The position numbers and the translations under genes were made by a program. The notes beneath the pieces are model-generated. The model did not search any database. It saw only the letters and a list, made by a program, of their open reading frames with translations, and was not told where the DNA came from. Shown piece after piece: positions 31,293 through 38,879 of a DNA stretch of 64,000 bases. Within the stretch, counting starts at the first letter, position 1, and each line of letters begins with the position of its first letter. Origin of the DNA: Pseudomonas azotoformans (GTDB lineage: Bacteria; Pseudomonadota; Gammaproteobacteria; Pseudomonadales; Pseudomonadaceae); the NCBI RefSeq assembly GCF_001579805.1, contig NZ_CP014546.1, positions 3,286,001 to 3,350,000 of the forward strand, read 5' to 3'.

Positions 31293-32396
31293 ATGTTCAA
31301 GGTGACACACCTAACGTCAGTTCATAATCGCTCTGATATAAGAATTTTTCACAAAGAGTGCATCTCTCTGAAGAGCGCCGGGTACGATGTCTCGTTGATC
31401 GTGGCCGATGGTCTGGGGTTTGCGACTGTCCATGGAGTCGAAATTCATGATGTCGGAGCTCCAGCTGGAAGAGTAGGACGAATGCTTAAGTCAACAAATT
31501 TGATTTACCAGAAAGCCGTTGCTCTGGATTCAGATTTGTACCACTTCCATGACCCAGAATTAATCCCGGTTGGCGTAAGGCTAAAGAAGCTTGGGAAAAA
31601 AGTAATATATGATATTCATGAAGATGTGCCCACACAGTTGCTTCATAAAAAATACATATATAAACCATTGCGTCCGATATTATCGGCATTATTTAAAACA
31701 TATCAGCGCTTTGCATGCTCTCGGTTTGACGCGTTAATAGTTCCGCAGCCAACGATGGTTGTGAACTATGAAAAAATCGCTGGCACGGTATTGATTGAAA
31801 ATTTCTCATTTGTAAACCTAGATCAGCCTGTCAAACTGAATCTTGACAATATTTGCATATTTCATGGTGGTGCGATCACTGTGGATCGTGGGCTGTTCAA
31901 TATGCTGTCCCTTGCAGAGCAGCTTCGCAAAGACGACAAATTTTATCTGGCCGGAAAAATAGAACCTGGTCTTCTTGCTCAAGCCGAACAGCACCCGGGA
32001 TGGGAAAAAATTACATACCTTGGTGTCATCCCTGTTGAGGAAGTTTCCAAGTATTATAGTATTTCTAATCTGGGGGTTATTCTGTATAACAACGTAGATC
32101 AGTATAATCTTTCTTACGCGATAAAGTTATTTGAGTATATGTCCTTTGGTATGCCTGTGTTGATGCCTGATTTTGGAGAGTGGGTTGGCTTCAATCAGGA
32201 GAATAATTGCGGTCTAAACGTCGAAGTAGATAATCAGCAATCAGTGGTCAAGGCATTGGATTTTATTCGAGATAATGCGTCCGTACATTTGGACATGGGA
32301 CAGAACGGTTATGTGGCTGTTCGTGAAAAATATAATTGGGCTGTTGCGGAAGATAAGTTGATTAGTCTTTATAAGGAGCTACTGAGTGCTCAGTAA
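31293..32396 (+). CDS. glycosyltransferase, GT4 type
   Basis: A 367-residue GT-B glycosyltransferase. The N-terminal acceptor domain begins VTHLTSVHNRSDIRIFHKECISL and has the YHFHDPELIPVG and VIYDIHED motifs that are typical of O-antigen GT4 enzymes such as WbpH. The C-terminal donor domain has FHGGAITVDRG and the sugar-nucleotide motif KLFEYMSFGMPVL, where a Glu is conserved. It probably adds one of the amino sugars to the lipid-linked repeat in the cytoplasm. Donor and linkage are not readable. It is one of only two non-initiating glycosyltransferases on the plus strand. Confidence 0.85.
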   Translation: MFKVTHLTSVHNRSDIRIFHKECISLKSAGYDVSLIVADGLGFATVHGVEIHDVGAPAGRVGRMLKSTNLIYQKAVALDSDLYHFHDPELIPVGVRLKKLGKKVIYDIHEDVPTQLLHKKYIYKPLRPILSALFKTYQRFACSRFDALIVPQPTMVVNYEKIAGTVLIENFSFVNLDQPVKLNLDNICIFHGGAITVDRGLFNMLSLAEQLRKDDKFYLAGKIEPGLLAQAEQHPGWEKITYLGVIPVEEVSKYYSISNLGVILYNNVDQYNLSYAIKLFEYMSFGMPVLMPDFGEWVGFNQENNCGLNVEVDNQQSVVKALDFIRDNASVHLDMGQNGYVAVREKYNWAVAEDKLISLYKELLSAQ

Positions 32397-33024
32397 ATTT
32401 AAAACAGTTTTCGTCTTAGCTCCCCATACCGATGATGGTGAATTGGGTGCGGGCGGCACAATAGCCAAACTAATTGAGCTTGGCGCAAATGTATATTATT
32501 TTGCGTTCTCTACTGCAGAAAAATCGGTGCCCTCGAATTTTCCATCAAATATATTAAAAACAGAAGTCATCCATGCGACGCGCAAACTAGGAATACCCGA
32601 AGCTAACGTGTTGATATATGACTATGAAGTAAGAAAACTGAACTATGCAAGGCAGGAGATTTTGGAGGACTTGATCGCCTTTAGACGAAACATTTTTCCG
32701 GATTTGGTATTGATGCCTTCGTTAAAGGATATTCACCAGGACCATTCAACCATCGCTCATGAGGGGCTGCGTGCTTTTAAAAACACTACGATTCTGGGGT
32801 ATGAGCTAATCTGGAATAACTTGGAATTCAGCACTTCCAGTTTCGTAAAGCTAGAGTCGAGACACATTGCGGCGAAAGCAGAGGCATTGGCTGAATATAA
32901 GTCCCAAGCCGGCCGTGATTATGTGTCAAGAGACTTTATTTTTTCGTTGGCAAAAACACGTGGTGTTCAAATTGGCTCTGAGTACGCAGAGAGCTTTGAG
33001 GTGGTGAGATGGGTTATCAGTTAA
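32386..33024 (+). CDS. LmbE/PIG-L family sugar de-N-acetylase
   Basis: A 212-residue protein of the GlcNAc-PI deacetylase family. The metal-binding motif APHTDDGELGAGGT (normally PHPDDE) is at residues 12-25, with His and two Asp, and HQDHSTIAHEG (near residue 117) supplies further ligands. It starts at a GTG with a perfect AAGGAG site eight bases upstream and overlaps the glycosyltransferase before it; it overlaps the LpxD-like gene after it by 16 bases. The coupling to an N-acyltransferase suggests removal of an acetyl group from an amino sugar so that another acyl can be added. The substrate is unknown. Confidence 0.82.
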   Translation: MLSKFKTVFVLAPHTDDGELGAGGTIAKLIELGANVYYFAFSTAEKSVPSNFPSNILKTEVIHATRKLGIPEANVLIYDYEVRKLNYARQEILEDLIAFRRNIFPDLVLMPSLKDIHQDHSTIAHEGLRAFKNTTILGYELIWNNLEFSTSSFVKLESRHIAAKAEALAEYKSQAGRDYVSRDFIFSLAKTRGVQIGSEYAESFEVVRWVIS

Positions 33025-33881
33025 ATCATGCGGTTTCGTCGTACGAGCTTTCTAAGTACTTATCGCTTGAGATGGAGGGGCAGGACAGTGCAATTCTGAA
33101 TATCGCTCCCTATTCGAGTCAAACAGAGGGCTCCCTGTCGTTCTCGAAAAACGCTCCTGAGGCGCAGGGACGAATAGTGATCGTTCCTGAGTCGGCCAAG
33201 GGCAAGGAAGGACCGACTGAGGGATGTTATCTCTATTCAAGCAATCCGCGTTTGGATTTTATACGAGCTTTGGATTACCTGGATCGTAACATAGGCTTCC
33301 AGACGTATTCGTTTGACTCGATTATCCACCCCTCTGCCTCTATAGGGCGCAATGTAGTCATTGACGAACAGGGCTGTATTATTGAGGAAGGAGTCGTCAT
33401 TGAGCATAATGTAGTTATCGAGAAGGGATCGCGTATCGGTAAAAACTCTAGAATCCGAGTCGGCAGTTTGATAGGCGGTGACGGTTTTGGCTTTGAGAGG
33501 CTTGCGGACGGAACCCCCATTCGGTTTGTGCATTTGGGTGGAGTTGTCATCGGTGAGCATGTAGAAATTGGTGCCTTTAATGCGATTGTACGAGGCACAT
33601 TAAGTGATACAACTATCGGAAATCATGTAAAAACAGATAACTTGGTGCACATCGCTCACAACTGCGAAATACGGGAAGGCGCGTTGATCATCGCGTGCGC
33701 TGAAATCAGTGGCGGTGTGACAGTTGGAAAAAATGCTTGGGTCGGCCCAAACGCCTCCATCATTCAGAAAGTTCAAATCGGAGAGGGCGCCTTAGTGGGG
33801 ATCGGTGCAGTTGTAACAAAGGACGTAGATGCCGGCAGCGTTTATGCCGGTAACCCGGCGCGATTGCTAAGAAAAATTTGA
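33009..33881 (+). CDS. LpxD-like N-acyltransferase (hexapeptide repeat)
   Basis: A 290-residue protein with the architecture of LpxD: an N-terminal alpha/beta domain (residues 1-100, NHAVSSYELSKYLSLE) like the uridine-binding domain, then a left-handed beta-helix. DGFGFERLADGTPIRFVHLGGVVIGEHVEIGA matches the LpxD core, and TDNLVHIAHN contains the His equivalent to the LpxD catalytic base. It is shorter than LpxD (about 340-350 residues), lacking much of the C-terminal part. Position after LmbE and within an O-antigen operon argues against the lipid A enzyme. It may acylate an amino group freed by the deacetylase. Confidence 0.8.
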   Translation: MGYQLNHAVSSYELSKYLSLEMEGQDSAILNIAPYSSQTEGSLSFSKNAPEAQGRIVIVPESAKGKEGPTEGCYLYSSNPRLDFIRALDYLDRNIGFQTYSFDSIIHPSASIGRNVVIDEQGCIIEEGVVIEHNVVIEKGSRIGKNSRIRVGSLIGGDGFGFERLADGTPIRFVHLGGVVIGEHVEIGAFNAIVRGTLSDTTIGNHVKTDNLVHIAHNCEIREGALIIACAEISGGVTVGKNAWVGPNASIIQKVQIGEGALVGIGAVVTKDVDAGSVYAGNPARLLRKI

Positions 33882-33921
33882 TTGTTTGTGGTTTTTATAT
33901 TGTTGGAGAGGGTAGTTTAAT

Positions 33922-34728
33922 ATGTCAGGTGGTGTCTGCAAGGTGAGCGTGATAATTCCCAGCTATAATCATGGGTGTTATATCGGTGAAGCGCTGAGCA
34001 GCGTACTTGGCCAAGTGGGAAGTAACTATGACTTGGAAGTTATCGTCATTGATGATGGTTCAACGGATAACAGTGTTGATATTCTAAAGGCCCTGCACGG
34101 TTCGAGTGTCGTTCCGTTCGAACTCGTTCTAAAAAGCAACGAAGGCCTATGCAAAACATTGAATCGTGCCATCAATAACTACGCTACCGGTGAGTATATT
34201 GCTATTATTGCGTCCGATGATCTGTGGTGTGCAGATAAAATAACCAAACAGATCGAACACCTTGAAAACAATCCAGAATCCGAGCTCTGCTATAGCAATG
34301 CGAAAGTTTTCGGTGTTGACGTCAGAGAGAAGAAAGCTTCCAAATATTTGTTTTCTGGGCGTGTGAAAAATATACTTACGCTTTATAATTTTATTCCGGC
34401 AGGAACAATCATTTTTTCTAAAGGCTTGTATGACACCGTTGGTGGCTTTGATCAAAATGGTTTGTTGCTTGAAGACTGGGATTTTTTGTTGAGAGCGTCT
34501 TCAAAAACTAAATTCTGTTATTTGGACGATGAACTGCTTCTCTATCGTCAACACGGAGAAAGCGCCATCGCGAAAATGCGTAAAGGGGGATATCTTTATT
34601 CTGAGAAAATGAAGGTTTTGAAGAAGAACAGCTCTCTACTTAACCCCTGCTTAAAATTTTTTTCGAAGTGCCTTCATTTTATTTTGGACGTGCTTCTACG
34701 TCCGGTTATGAGTAAGTTAAAGAGTTGA
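33922..34728 (+). CDS. glycosyltransferase, GT2 family
   Basis: A 268-residue GT-A fold enzyme. VSVIIPSYNHGCYIGEALSSVL is the classic N-terminus, VIVIDDGSTDNS contains the nucleotide-binding aspartates, and ASDDLW is the DXD-type metal motif near residue 94. GLLLEDWDFLLRAS carries the catalytic ED. There are no membrane segments, so it is a soluble or peripheral transferase. It is the second of two cytoplasmic sugar transferases on the plus strand and lies just before the fdt genes, so Fuc3NAc-type sugar is a possible donor. Confidence 0.85.
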   Translation: MSGGVCKVSVIIPSYNHGCYIGEALSSVLGQVGSNYDLEVIVIDDGSTDNSVDILKALHGSSVVPFELVLKSNEGLCKTLNRAINNYATGEYIAIIASDDLWCADKITKQIEHLENNPESELCYSNAKVFGVDVREKKASKYLFSGRVKNILTLYNFIPAGTIIFSKGLYDTVGGFDQNGLLLEDWDFLLRASSKTKFCYLDDELLLYRQHGESAIAKMRKGGYLYSEKMKVLKKNSSLLNPCLKFFSKCLHFILDVLLRPVMSKLKS

Positions 34729-34773
34729 TAATGATTTAGGTTCATAAGAATTTGTATGGTGAGGGCACTTGAA

Positions 34774-35178
34774 ATGAAACTGATAAAGCTGATTTCTTTT
34801 GAGTCAAACGGTGATGGGCGTGGACAGTTAGTCTCCCTTGAAGAACAGCGGGAAATTCCGTTTTCTATCAAAAGGGTTTATTATATGACCAATATGAAAC
34901 CTTCGGTGCCAAGGGGGTTTCATGCGCATAAGAACTTGCGTCAGGTTGCGGTCTGTGTTTCCGGGCACTGCAGATTTATTTTAGATGATGGAAATACTCG
35001 TCAGGAAATTTGGCTAGACTCTCCATCCAAAGGACTATTGATTGAGCAAATGACTTGGCGTGAGATGCATGACTTCAGTCATGATTGTGTGTTATTAGTC
35101 ATTGCCAGTGAGTATTATGACGAGTCAGATTATATTAGAGATTATGTCGAGTTTAAAAAGGTAGCTCAACATGCCTAA
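34774..35178 (+). CDS. fdtA: dTDP-4-oxo-6-deoxyglucose 3,4-ketoisomerase FdtA/QdtA-like
   Basis: A 134-residue cupin of the WxcM-like/FdtA family. [27 protein letters not shown] carries the paired active-site histidines, and [15 protein letters not shown] follows. It converts dTDP-4-keto-6-deoxyglucose to the 3-keto form for 3-amination. FdtA (galacto product) and QdtA (gluco product) cannot be separated by eye. I start at the ATG at 34774, with GAGGG eight bases upstream; an in-frame ATG at 34756 would add six residues. It overlaps the acetyltransferase gene by eight bases. Confidence 0.82.
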   Translation: MKLIKLISFESNGDGRGQLVSLEEQREIPFSIKRVYYMTNMKPSVPRGFHAHKNLRQVAVCVSGHCRFILDDGNTRQEIWLDSPSKGLLIEQMTWREMHDFSHDCVLLVIASEYYDESDYIRDYVEFKKVAQHA

Positions 35179-35638
35179 GGTACACCCACTGTCAGATGTC
35201 GCAAGCCATGACATAGGTGCTGATACTCGTATATGGCAGTACGTTGTAATTTTGGCGGGTGCTAAAATTGGCGCGAACTGTAACATATGTGCCCATGTTT
35301 TGATTGAGGGGGATGTACAGATTGGCAATAATGTCACTGTTAAGTCCGGTGTCTATCTTTGGGACGGATTACGCATTGAAGACGACGTCTTCATTGGTCC
35401 GAATGCAACGTTTACCAACGACTTGATGCCGCGGTCGAAGGTGTATCCCGCACAGTTTGACACGACGATAATTAGACGTGGCGCCAGCATTGGGGCTAAC
35501 GCAACGATCCTGGCAGGCTTAGAAATTGGTGAATTTTCTATGGTTGGTGCCGGCGCTGTTGTCACTAAAGATGTTGAAGCTTATGCTGTTGTTGTCGGGA
35601 ATCCGGCGAAGGTAATCAGGATGTTGGGCAATGATTAA
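35171..35638 (+). CDS. fdtC: sugar 3-N-acetyltransferase FdtC-like (hexapeptide repeat)
   Basis: A 155-residue left-handed beta-helix acetyltransferase with hexapeptide repeats throughout ([31 protein letters not shown]). The motif [18 protein letters not shown] resembles WbpD and FdtC. Between FdtA and FdtB it is expected to acetylate the 3-amino group of dTDP-3-amino-3,6-dideoxyhexose. It overlaps both neighbours by eight bases, so the three proteins are translationally coupled. Confidence 0.82.
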   Translation: MPKVHPLSDVASHDIGADTRIWQYVVILAGAKIGANCNICAHVLIEGDVQIGNNVTVKSGVYLWDGLRIEDDVFIGPNATFTNDLMPRSKVYPAQFDTTIIRRGASIGANATILAGLEIGEFSMVGAGAVVTKDVEAYAVVVGNPAKVIRMLGND

Positions 35639-36746
35639 GTTTATGGATTTAAAGCTTCTAAACCAAACGATGCGCGACGAGTTGGTAGCCGCATGCACTG
35701 CGGTGATAGATTCGGGTTGGTACATCTGTGGACAAGCCCTGAAAGCGTTCGAAAAAGAGTTTTCCGCTTACTGTGGCGTACCTTATTGTGTCGGTGTCGC
35801 GAATGGATTAGACGCTTTGGTATTAGTGCTTCGTGCCTGGAAGGAAATGGGGTTGATTTCCGATGGCGATGAAGTGATTGTTCCGGCCAATACGTATATA
35901 GCAAGCATTATGGCAATTACTGAGAACGGTCTTGTTCCTGTATTGGTCGAGCCTGATGAAGCTACATTTAATATTTCCCATACTAATTTGCAGCGAGCAG
36001 TTTCTCCCAAGACTAAAGTGATTTTGGCTGTTCACCTTTACGGCCGCTTAGCCGACATGTCCTCTATTCTTTCATTCGCTGAGGTTAATAATCTCTTGGT
36101 GCTAGAAGATGCGGCGCAAGCGCATGGTGCAAGCATCGGGGGGCGTAAAGCCGGGAGCTGGGGCAACGCCGCAGGCTTCAGTTTTTACCCTGGTAAAAAT
36201 CTTGGGGCATTAGGGGATGCTGGCGCTATAACAACCTCGGATGAAGCGCTTTATACTATTCTTCTTGCGCTGCGAAATTACGGCTCTAAAGAAAAATATG
36301 TGCACGATTATAAGGGGGTCAATAGCCGACTTGATGAGATCCAGGCTGCTATTTTAAGTGTCAAACTGCGCTATCTGGATTCGCAGATATCAAGGCGTCG
36401 AGAAATTGCCGCAAGGTATATTTCTGAGATAACTAATCCGCTGATAAAACTGCCTGTGTCGACTTTGTCGGAGCAGCATGTATGGCACCTATTTGTTGTC
36501 CGTTGTGAAACGCGTGACACGTTGCAATTGTTTCTCTCTGAAAATGGAATTGAAACACTTATTCACTATCCAACACCACCGCATAAGCAATTGGCATATC
36601 CTGAACTTTCCTCATTGATTCTTCCATTGACGGAAAAAATACACAGAGAGGTCTTAAGCCTGCCAATAGATTCTACAATGAGTGATCAACAGGTTTCGAC
36701 CGTTATTAGTATGTTGAACGCCTATGTTCCTCGTATAAAGCGCTGA
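35631..36746 (+). CDS. fdtB: dTDP-3-amino-3,6-dideoxyhexose aminotransferase FdtB-like
   Basis: A 371-residue DegT/DnrJ/EryC1 aminotransferase. The PLP lysine is K189 in [27 protein letters not shown] binds the phosphate and [10 protein letters not shown] contains the PLP-ring Asp. It is related to, but clearly different from, WbpE in the same operon. Following FdtA and FdtC, it should transfer an amino group to C-3 of the 3-keto intermediate. The needed RmlA and RmlB are not in the window. Confidence 0.85.
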   Translation: MIKFMDLKLLNQTMRDELVAACTAVIDSGWYICGQALKAFEKEFSAYCGVPYCVGVANGLDALVLVLRAWKEMGLISDGDEVIVPANTYIASIMAITENGLVPVLVEPDEATFNISHTNLQRAVSPKTKVILAVHLYGRLADMSSILSFAEVNNLLVLEDAAQAHGASIGGRKAGSWGNAAGFSFYPGKNLGALGDAGAITTSDEALYTILLALRNYGSKEKYVHDYKGVNSRLDEIQAAILSVKLRYLDSQISRRREIAARYISEITNPLIKLPVSTLSEQHVWHLFVVRCETRDTLQLFLSENGIETLIHYPTPPHKQLAYPELSSLILPLTEKIHREVLSLPIDSTMSDQQVSTVISMLNAYVPRIKR

Positions 36747-36760
36747 CAGGTTTATATTGA

Positions 36761-37720
36761 ATGAACGTTCTCGTCACTGGCGGAAATGGGTATATCGGCA
36801 TGGAACTGTGCCGGGTTTTAGTCGGTCTTGGACATCGCGTATGTGCACTGGTGCGGTCGGTCTCTAACCCTATTGATGGCATTCAGTACTTCGTTGGCGA
36901 TCTTGCGGACGGGACATGTGTGGAGGCTGCTCTTAAAAATATTGAATGTGTCGTGCATCTGGCAGGGCGTGCACATGTACTCAGTGATGGGGCGACTAAT
37001 CCTCTCGCGGAATACCGAAGCATAAATAGAGACCTTTCGCTGTCGCTCGCTGCCAGTGCGAAAGAGGCAGGTGTTGCTCGCTTTCTGTTCATTAGCTCGA
37101 TAGGTGTAAATGGAGCGGTAACCAATGGCCATGGTTTTGATGAGAAAGCAAGCCCTGCACCTGCAACTGACTATGCTTTGTCTAAACTAGAAGCTGAAAA
37201 CGGATTGAGGGAGTTACTTGAAAATTCCGAAACAGAGTTGGTAATTATTCGTCCGCCCCTTGTATATGGTATCAATGCTCCTGGAAATTTTGCGCGTCTG
37301 GTTAAGCTTGTTTCTGTTGTCCCAGTGCTCCCATTTGGAAGTATTACTAATGGTCGTAGCTTGATTTCGTTGCGCAATCTCGTAGATTTCATTGTGCTTT
37401 GCATTCACCACAAAAAAGCGGCTAATCACGTTTTTTTAGTTTGTGATGGTCATCCAATATCGACCCCGGATATAGTTCGTGCACTTGCAGAAGGTTTAGG
37501 CAAGCGTTGTTTTTTACTGAAAGTATCTCCGCGGCTCCTTAGATGGTTTGCTAGATTGGCTCGTAAGGAATCTATTTATAGCCAGCTTTGTGAGTCGATT
37601 GTTATCAATAACGGTAAGGCTTGCGCATTGCTAAGCTGGCGCCCGGACACAGATACTTATGAGGCATTGAAACGGTTGGCCCAATCTAAAAGAGACTCGC
37701 GTGAAGTGGTCAAGCTTTAG
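36761..37720 (+). CDS. wbpV: UDP-4-keto-6-deoxy-HexNAc 4-reductase, WbpV/WbpK-like
   Basis: A 319-residue extended SDR. The NAD(P) motif is VTGGNGYIG at residues 5-13; the catalytic Ser is in FISSIGVNG and the YxxxK is YALSK. The Pseudomonas homologues reduce the 4-keto group of the WbpM product to give UDP-QuiNAc (WbpV) or UDP-FucNAc (WbpK); which of the two cannot be told from sequence by eye. The gene sits immediately before wbpL and wbpM, the same order as in P. aeruginosa, and supplies the sugar that WbpL places on undecaprenyl phosphate. Confidence 0.82.
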   Translation: MNVLVTGGNGYIGMELCRVLVGLGHRVCALVRSVSNPIDGIQYFVGDLADGTCVEAALKNIECVVHLAGRAHVLSDGATNPLAEYRSINRDLSLSLAASAKEAGVARFLFISSIGVNGAVTNGHGFDEKASPAPATDYALSKLEAENGLRELLENSETELVIIRPPLVYGINAPGNFARLVKLVSVVPVLPFGSITNGRSLISLRNLVDFIVLCIHHKKAANHVFLVCDGHPISTPDIVRALAEGLGKRCFLLKVSPRLLRWFARLARKESIYSQLCESIVINNGKACALLSWRPDTDTYEALKRLAQSKRDSREVVKL

Positions 37721-37776
37721 TATGCGGTTGGTTGTGCGGTGCGTTTGATATAAATATTCTGGTTAAACAGGTGGTC

Positions 37777-38793
37777 ATGATTTATACAGGCTTGTTTGTC
37801 TTGATGCTGCTCTCGTTCGGATTGACCGCAGCGCTGCGACGTTATGCTTTGTCTCAAAGCATGCTCGATATCCCTAACGCTCGGAGTTCTCATCAACTCC
37901 CGACGCCTAGGGGAGGGGGTGTGGCGATTGTGCTATCGCTTATGCTTTTTATCCCTATGCTGTATTGGTTTGGTCTCACAGGATGGACCAGTGCCGTTGC
38001 GCTTGTCGGTTCAGGCGTATGCGTAGCGACTATTGGATTTATGGATGATCATGGGCATATCGCAGCACGATGGCGGCTATTGGGACATTTTGCTTCTGCA
38101 TCTTGGGCGGTTTTTTGGCTTGGTGGCCTTCCAAGTATTCATGTTTTCAGCTATACCCTTGATCTTGGATTGTTTGGCGATGTATTAGCGATTGTTTATT
38201 TGGTTTGGTTGTTGAACCTCTACAATTTCATGGATGGTATAAACGGTATTGCCAGCACCGAGGCCATTTTTGTTTGCGTTGCAGGTACCGTACTATATTT
38301 AGTCACTCAGCATGAAGAAATGATTTGGGTGCCCTTGGCTGTATCTTTTGCAGTTGTCGGATTTTTGTTCTGGAATTTTCCTGTGGCCCGAATTTTTATG
38401 GGAGATGCGGGTAGCGGTTTTCTGGGTGTGATACTGGCAATTTTATCTATACAAGCTGCCTGGACGAGTCCTCAACTATTTTGGAGTTGGATTATTCTCT
38501 TGGGTGTTTTTATAGTCGACGCTACATTCACGTTACTCAGAAGGCTCTTAACTGGGCAAAAAGTTTATGAGGCTCATCGTACTCACGCCTATCAATATGC
38601 TTCCCGAATGTTCGGGAGTCACTCGTCGGTCACTCTTTCTGTGTTGTGTATTAATTTACTTTGGTTGTTTCCTATCGCTTGCTTCGTGGCATTACAGAAA
38701 ATTGATGGTGTGTCAGCTATGTTAGTGGCTTATTTTCCTTTAACTCTGCTTGCCTTAAAATTTCGGGCTGGGAAGACAGAAAGTTTTGAATAG
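37777..38793 (+). CDS. wbpL: initiating glycosyl-phosphate transferase WbpL
   Basis: A 338-residue polytopic protein of the WecA/MraY family with about eleven membrane segments. DIPNARSSHQLPTPRGGGVAI is the family N-terminus, NFMDGINGIAS has the catalytic aspartates, MGDAGSGFLG follows, and HRTHAYQYA is the terminal His-rich loop. It transfers QuiNAc- or FucNAc-1-phosphate from UDP to undecaprenyl phosphate to start the repeat. I start at the ATG at 37777; the open frame begins with a TTG at 37732 but the extra 15 residues are not family-like. Confidence 0.88.
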   Translation: MIYTGLFVLMLLSFGLTAALRRYALSQSMLDIPNARSSHQLPTPRGGGVAIVLSLMLFIPMLYWFGLTGWTSAVALVGSGVCVATIGFMDDHGHIAARWRLLGHFASASWAVFWLGGLPSIHVFSYTLDLGLFGDVLAIVYLVWLLNLYNFMDGINGIASTEAIFVCVAGTVLYLVTQHEEMIWVPLAVSFAVVGFLFWNFPVARIFMGDAGSGFLGVILAILSIQAAWTSPQLFWSWIILLGVFIVDATFTLLRRLLTGQKVYEAHRTHAYQYASRMFGSHSSVTLSVLCINLLWLFPIACFVALQKIDGVSAMLVAYFPLTLLALKFRAGKTESFE

Positions 38794-38879
38794 TATTCCC
38801 GCGTCTGTCCTTAGAGGATTAGATGTTTTATTTAAATGTAAGCTTCGCGATCTAGCTGATGGATGGGGTATAAAGTCAT

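Noticed and set aside
31293..32396. Assigning a donor sugar to the GT4 enzyme
   Set aside because: Sequence alone does not give the donor, and three amino sugar routes are encoded nearby.
33009..33881. Calling this gene lpxD
   Set aside because: It is shorter than lipid A LpxD, and lpxD normally lies in the lpx/fab cluster with bamA and fabZ, not in an O-antigen operon.
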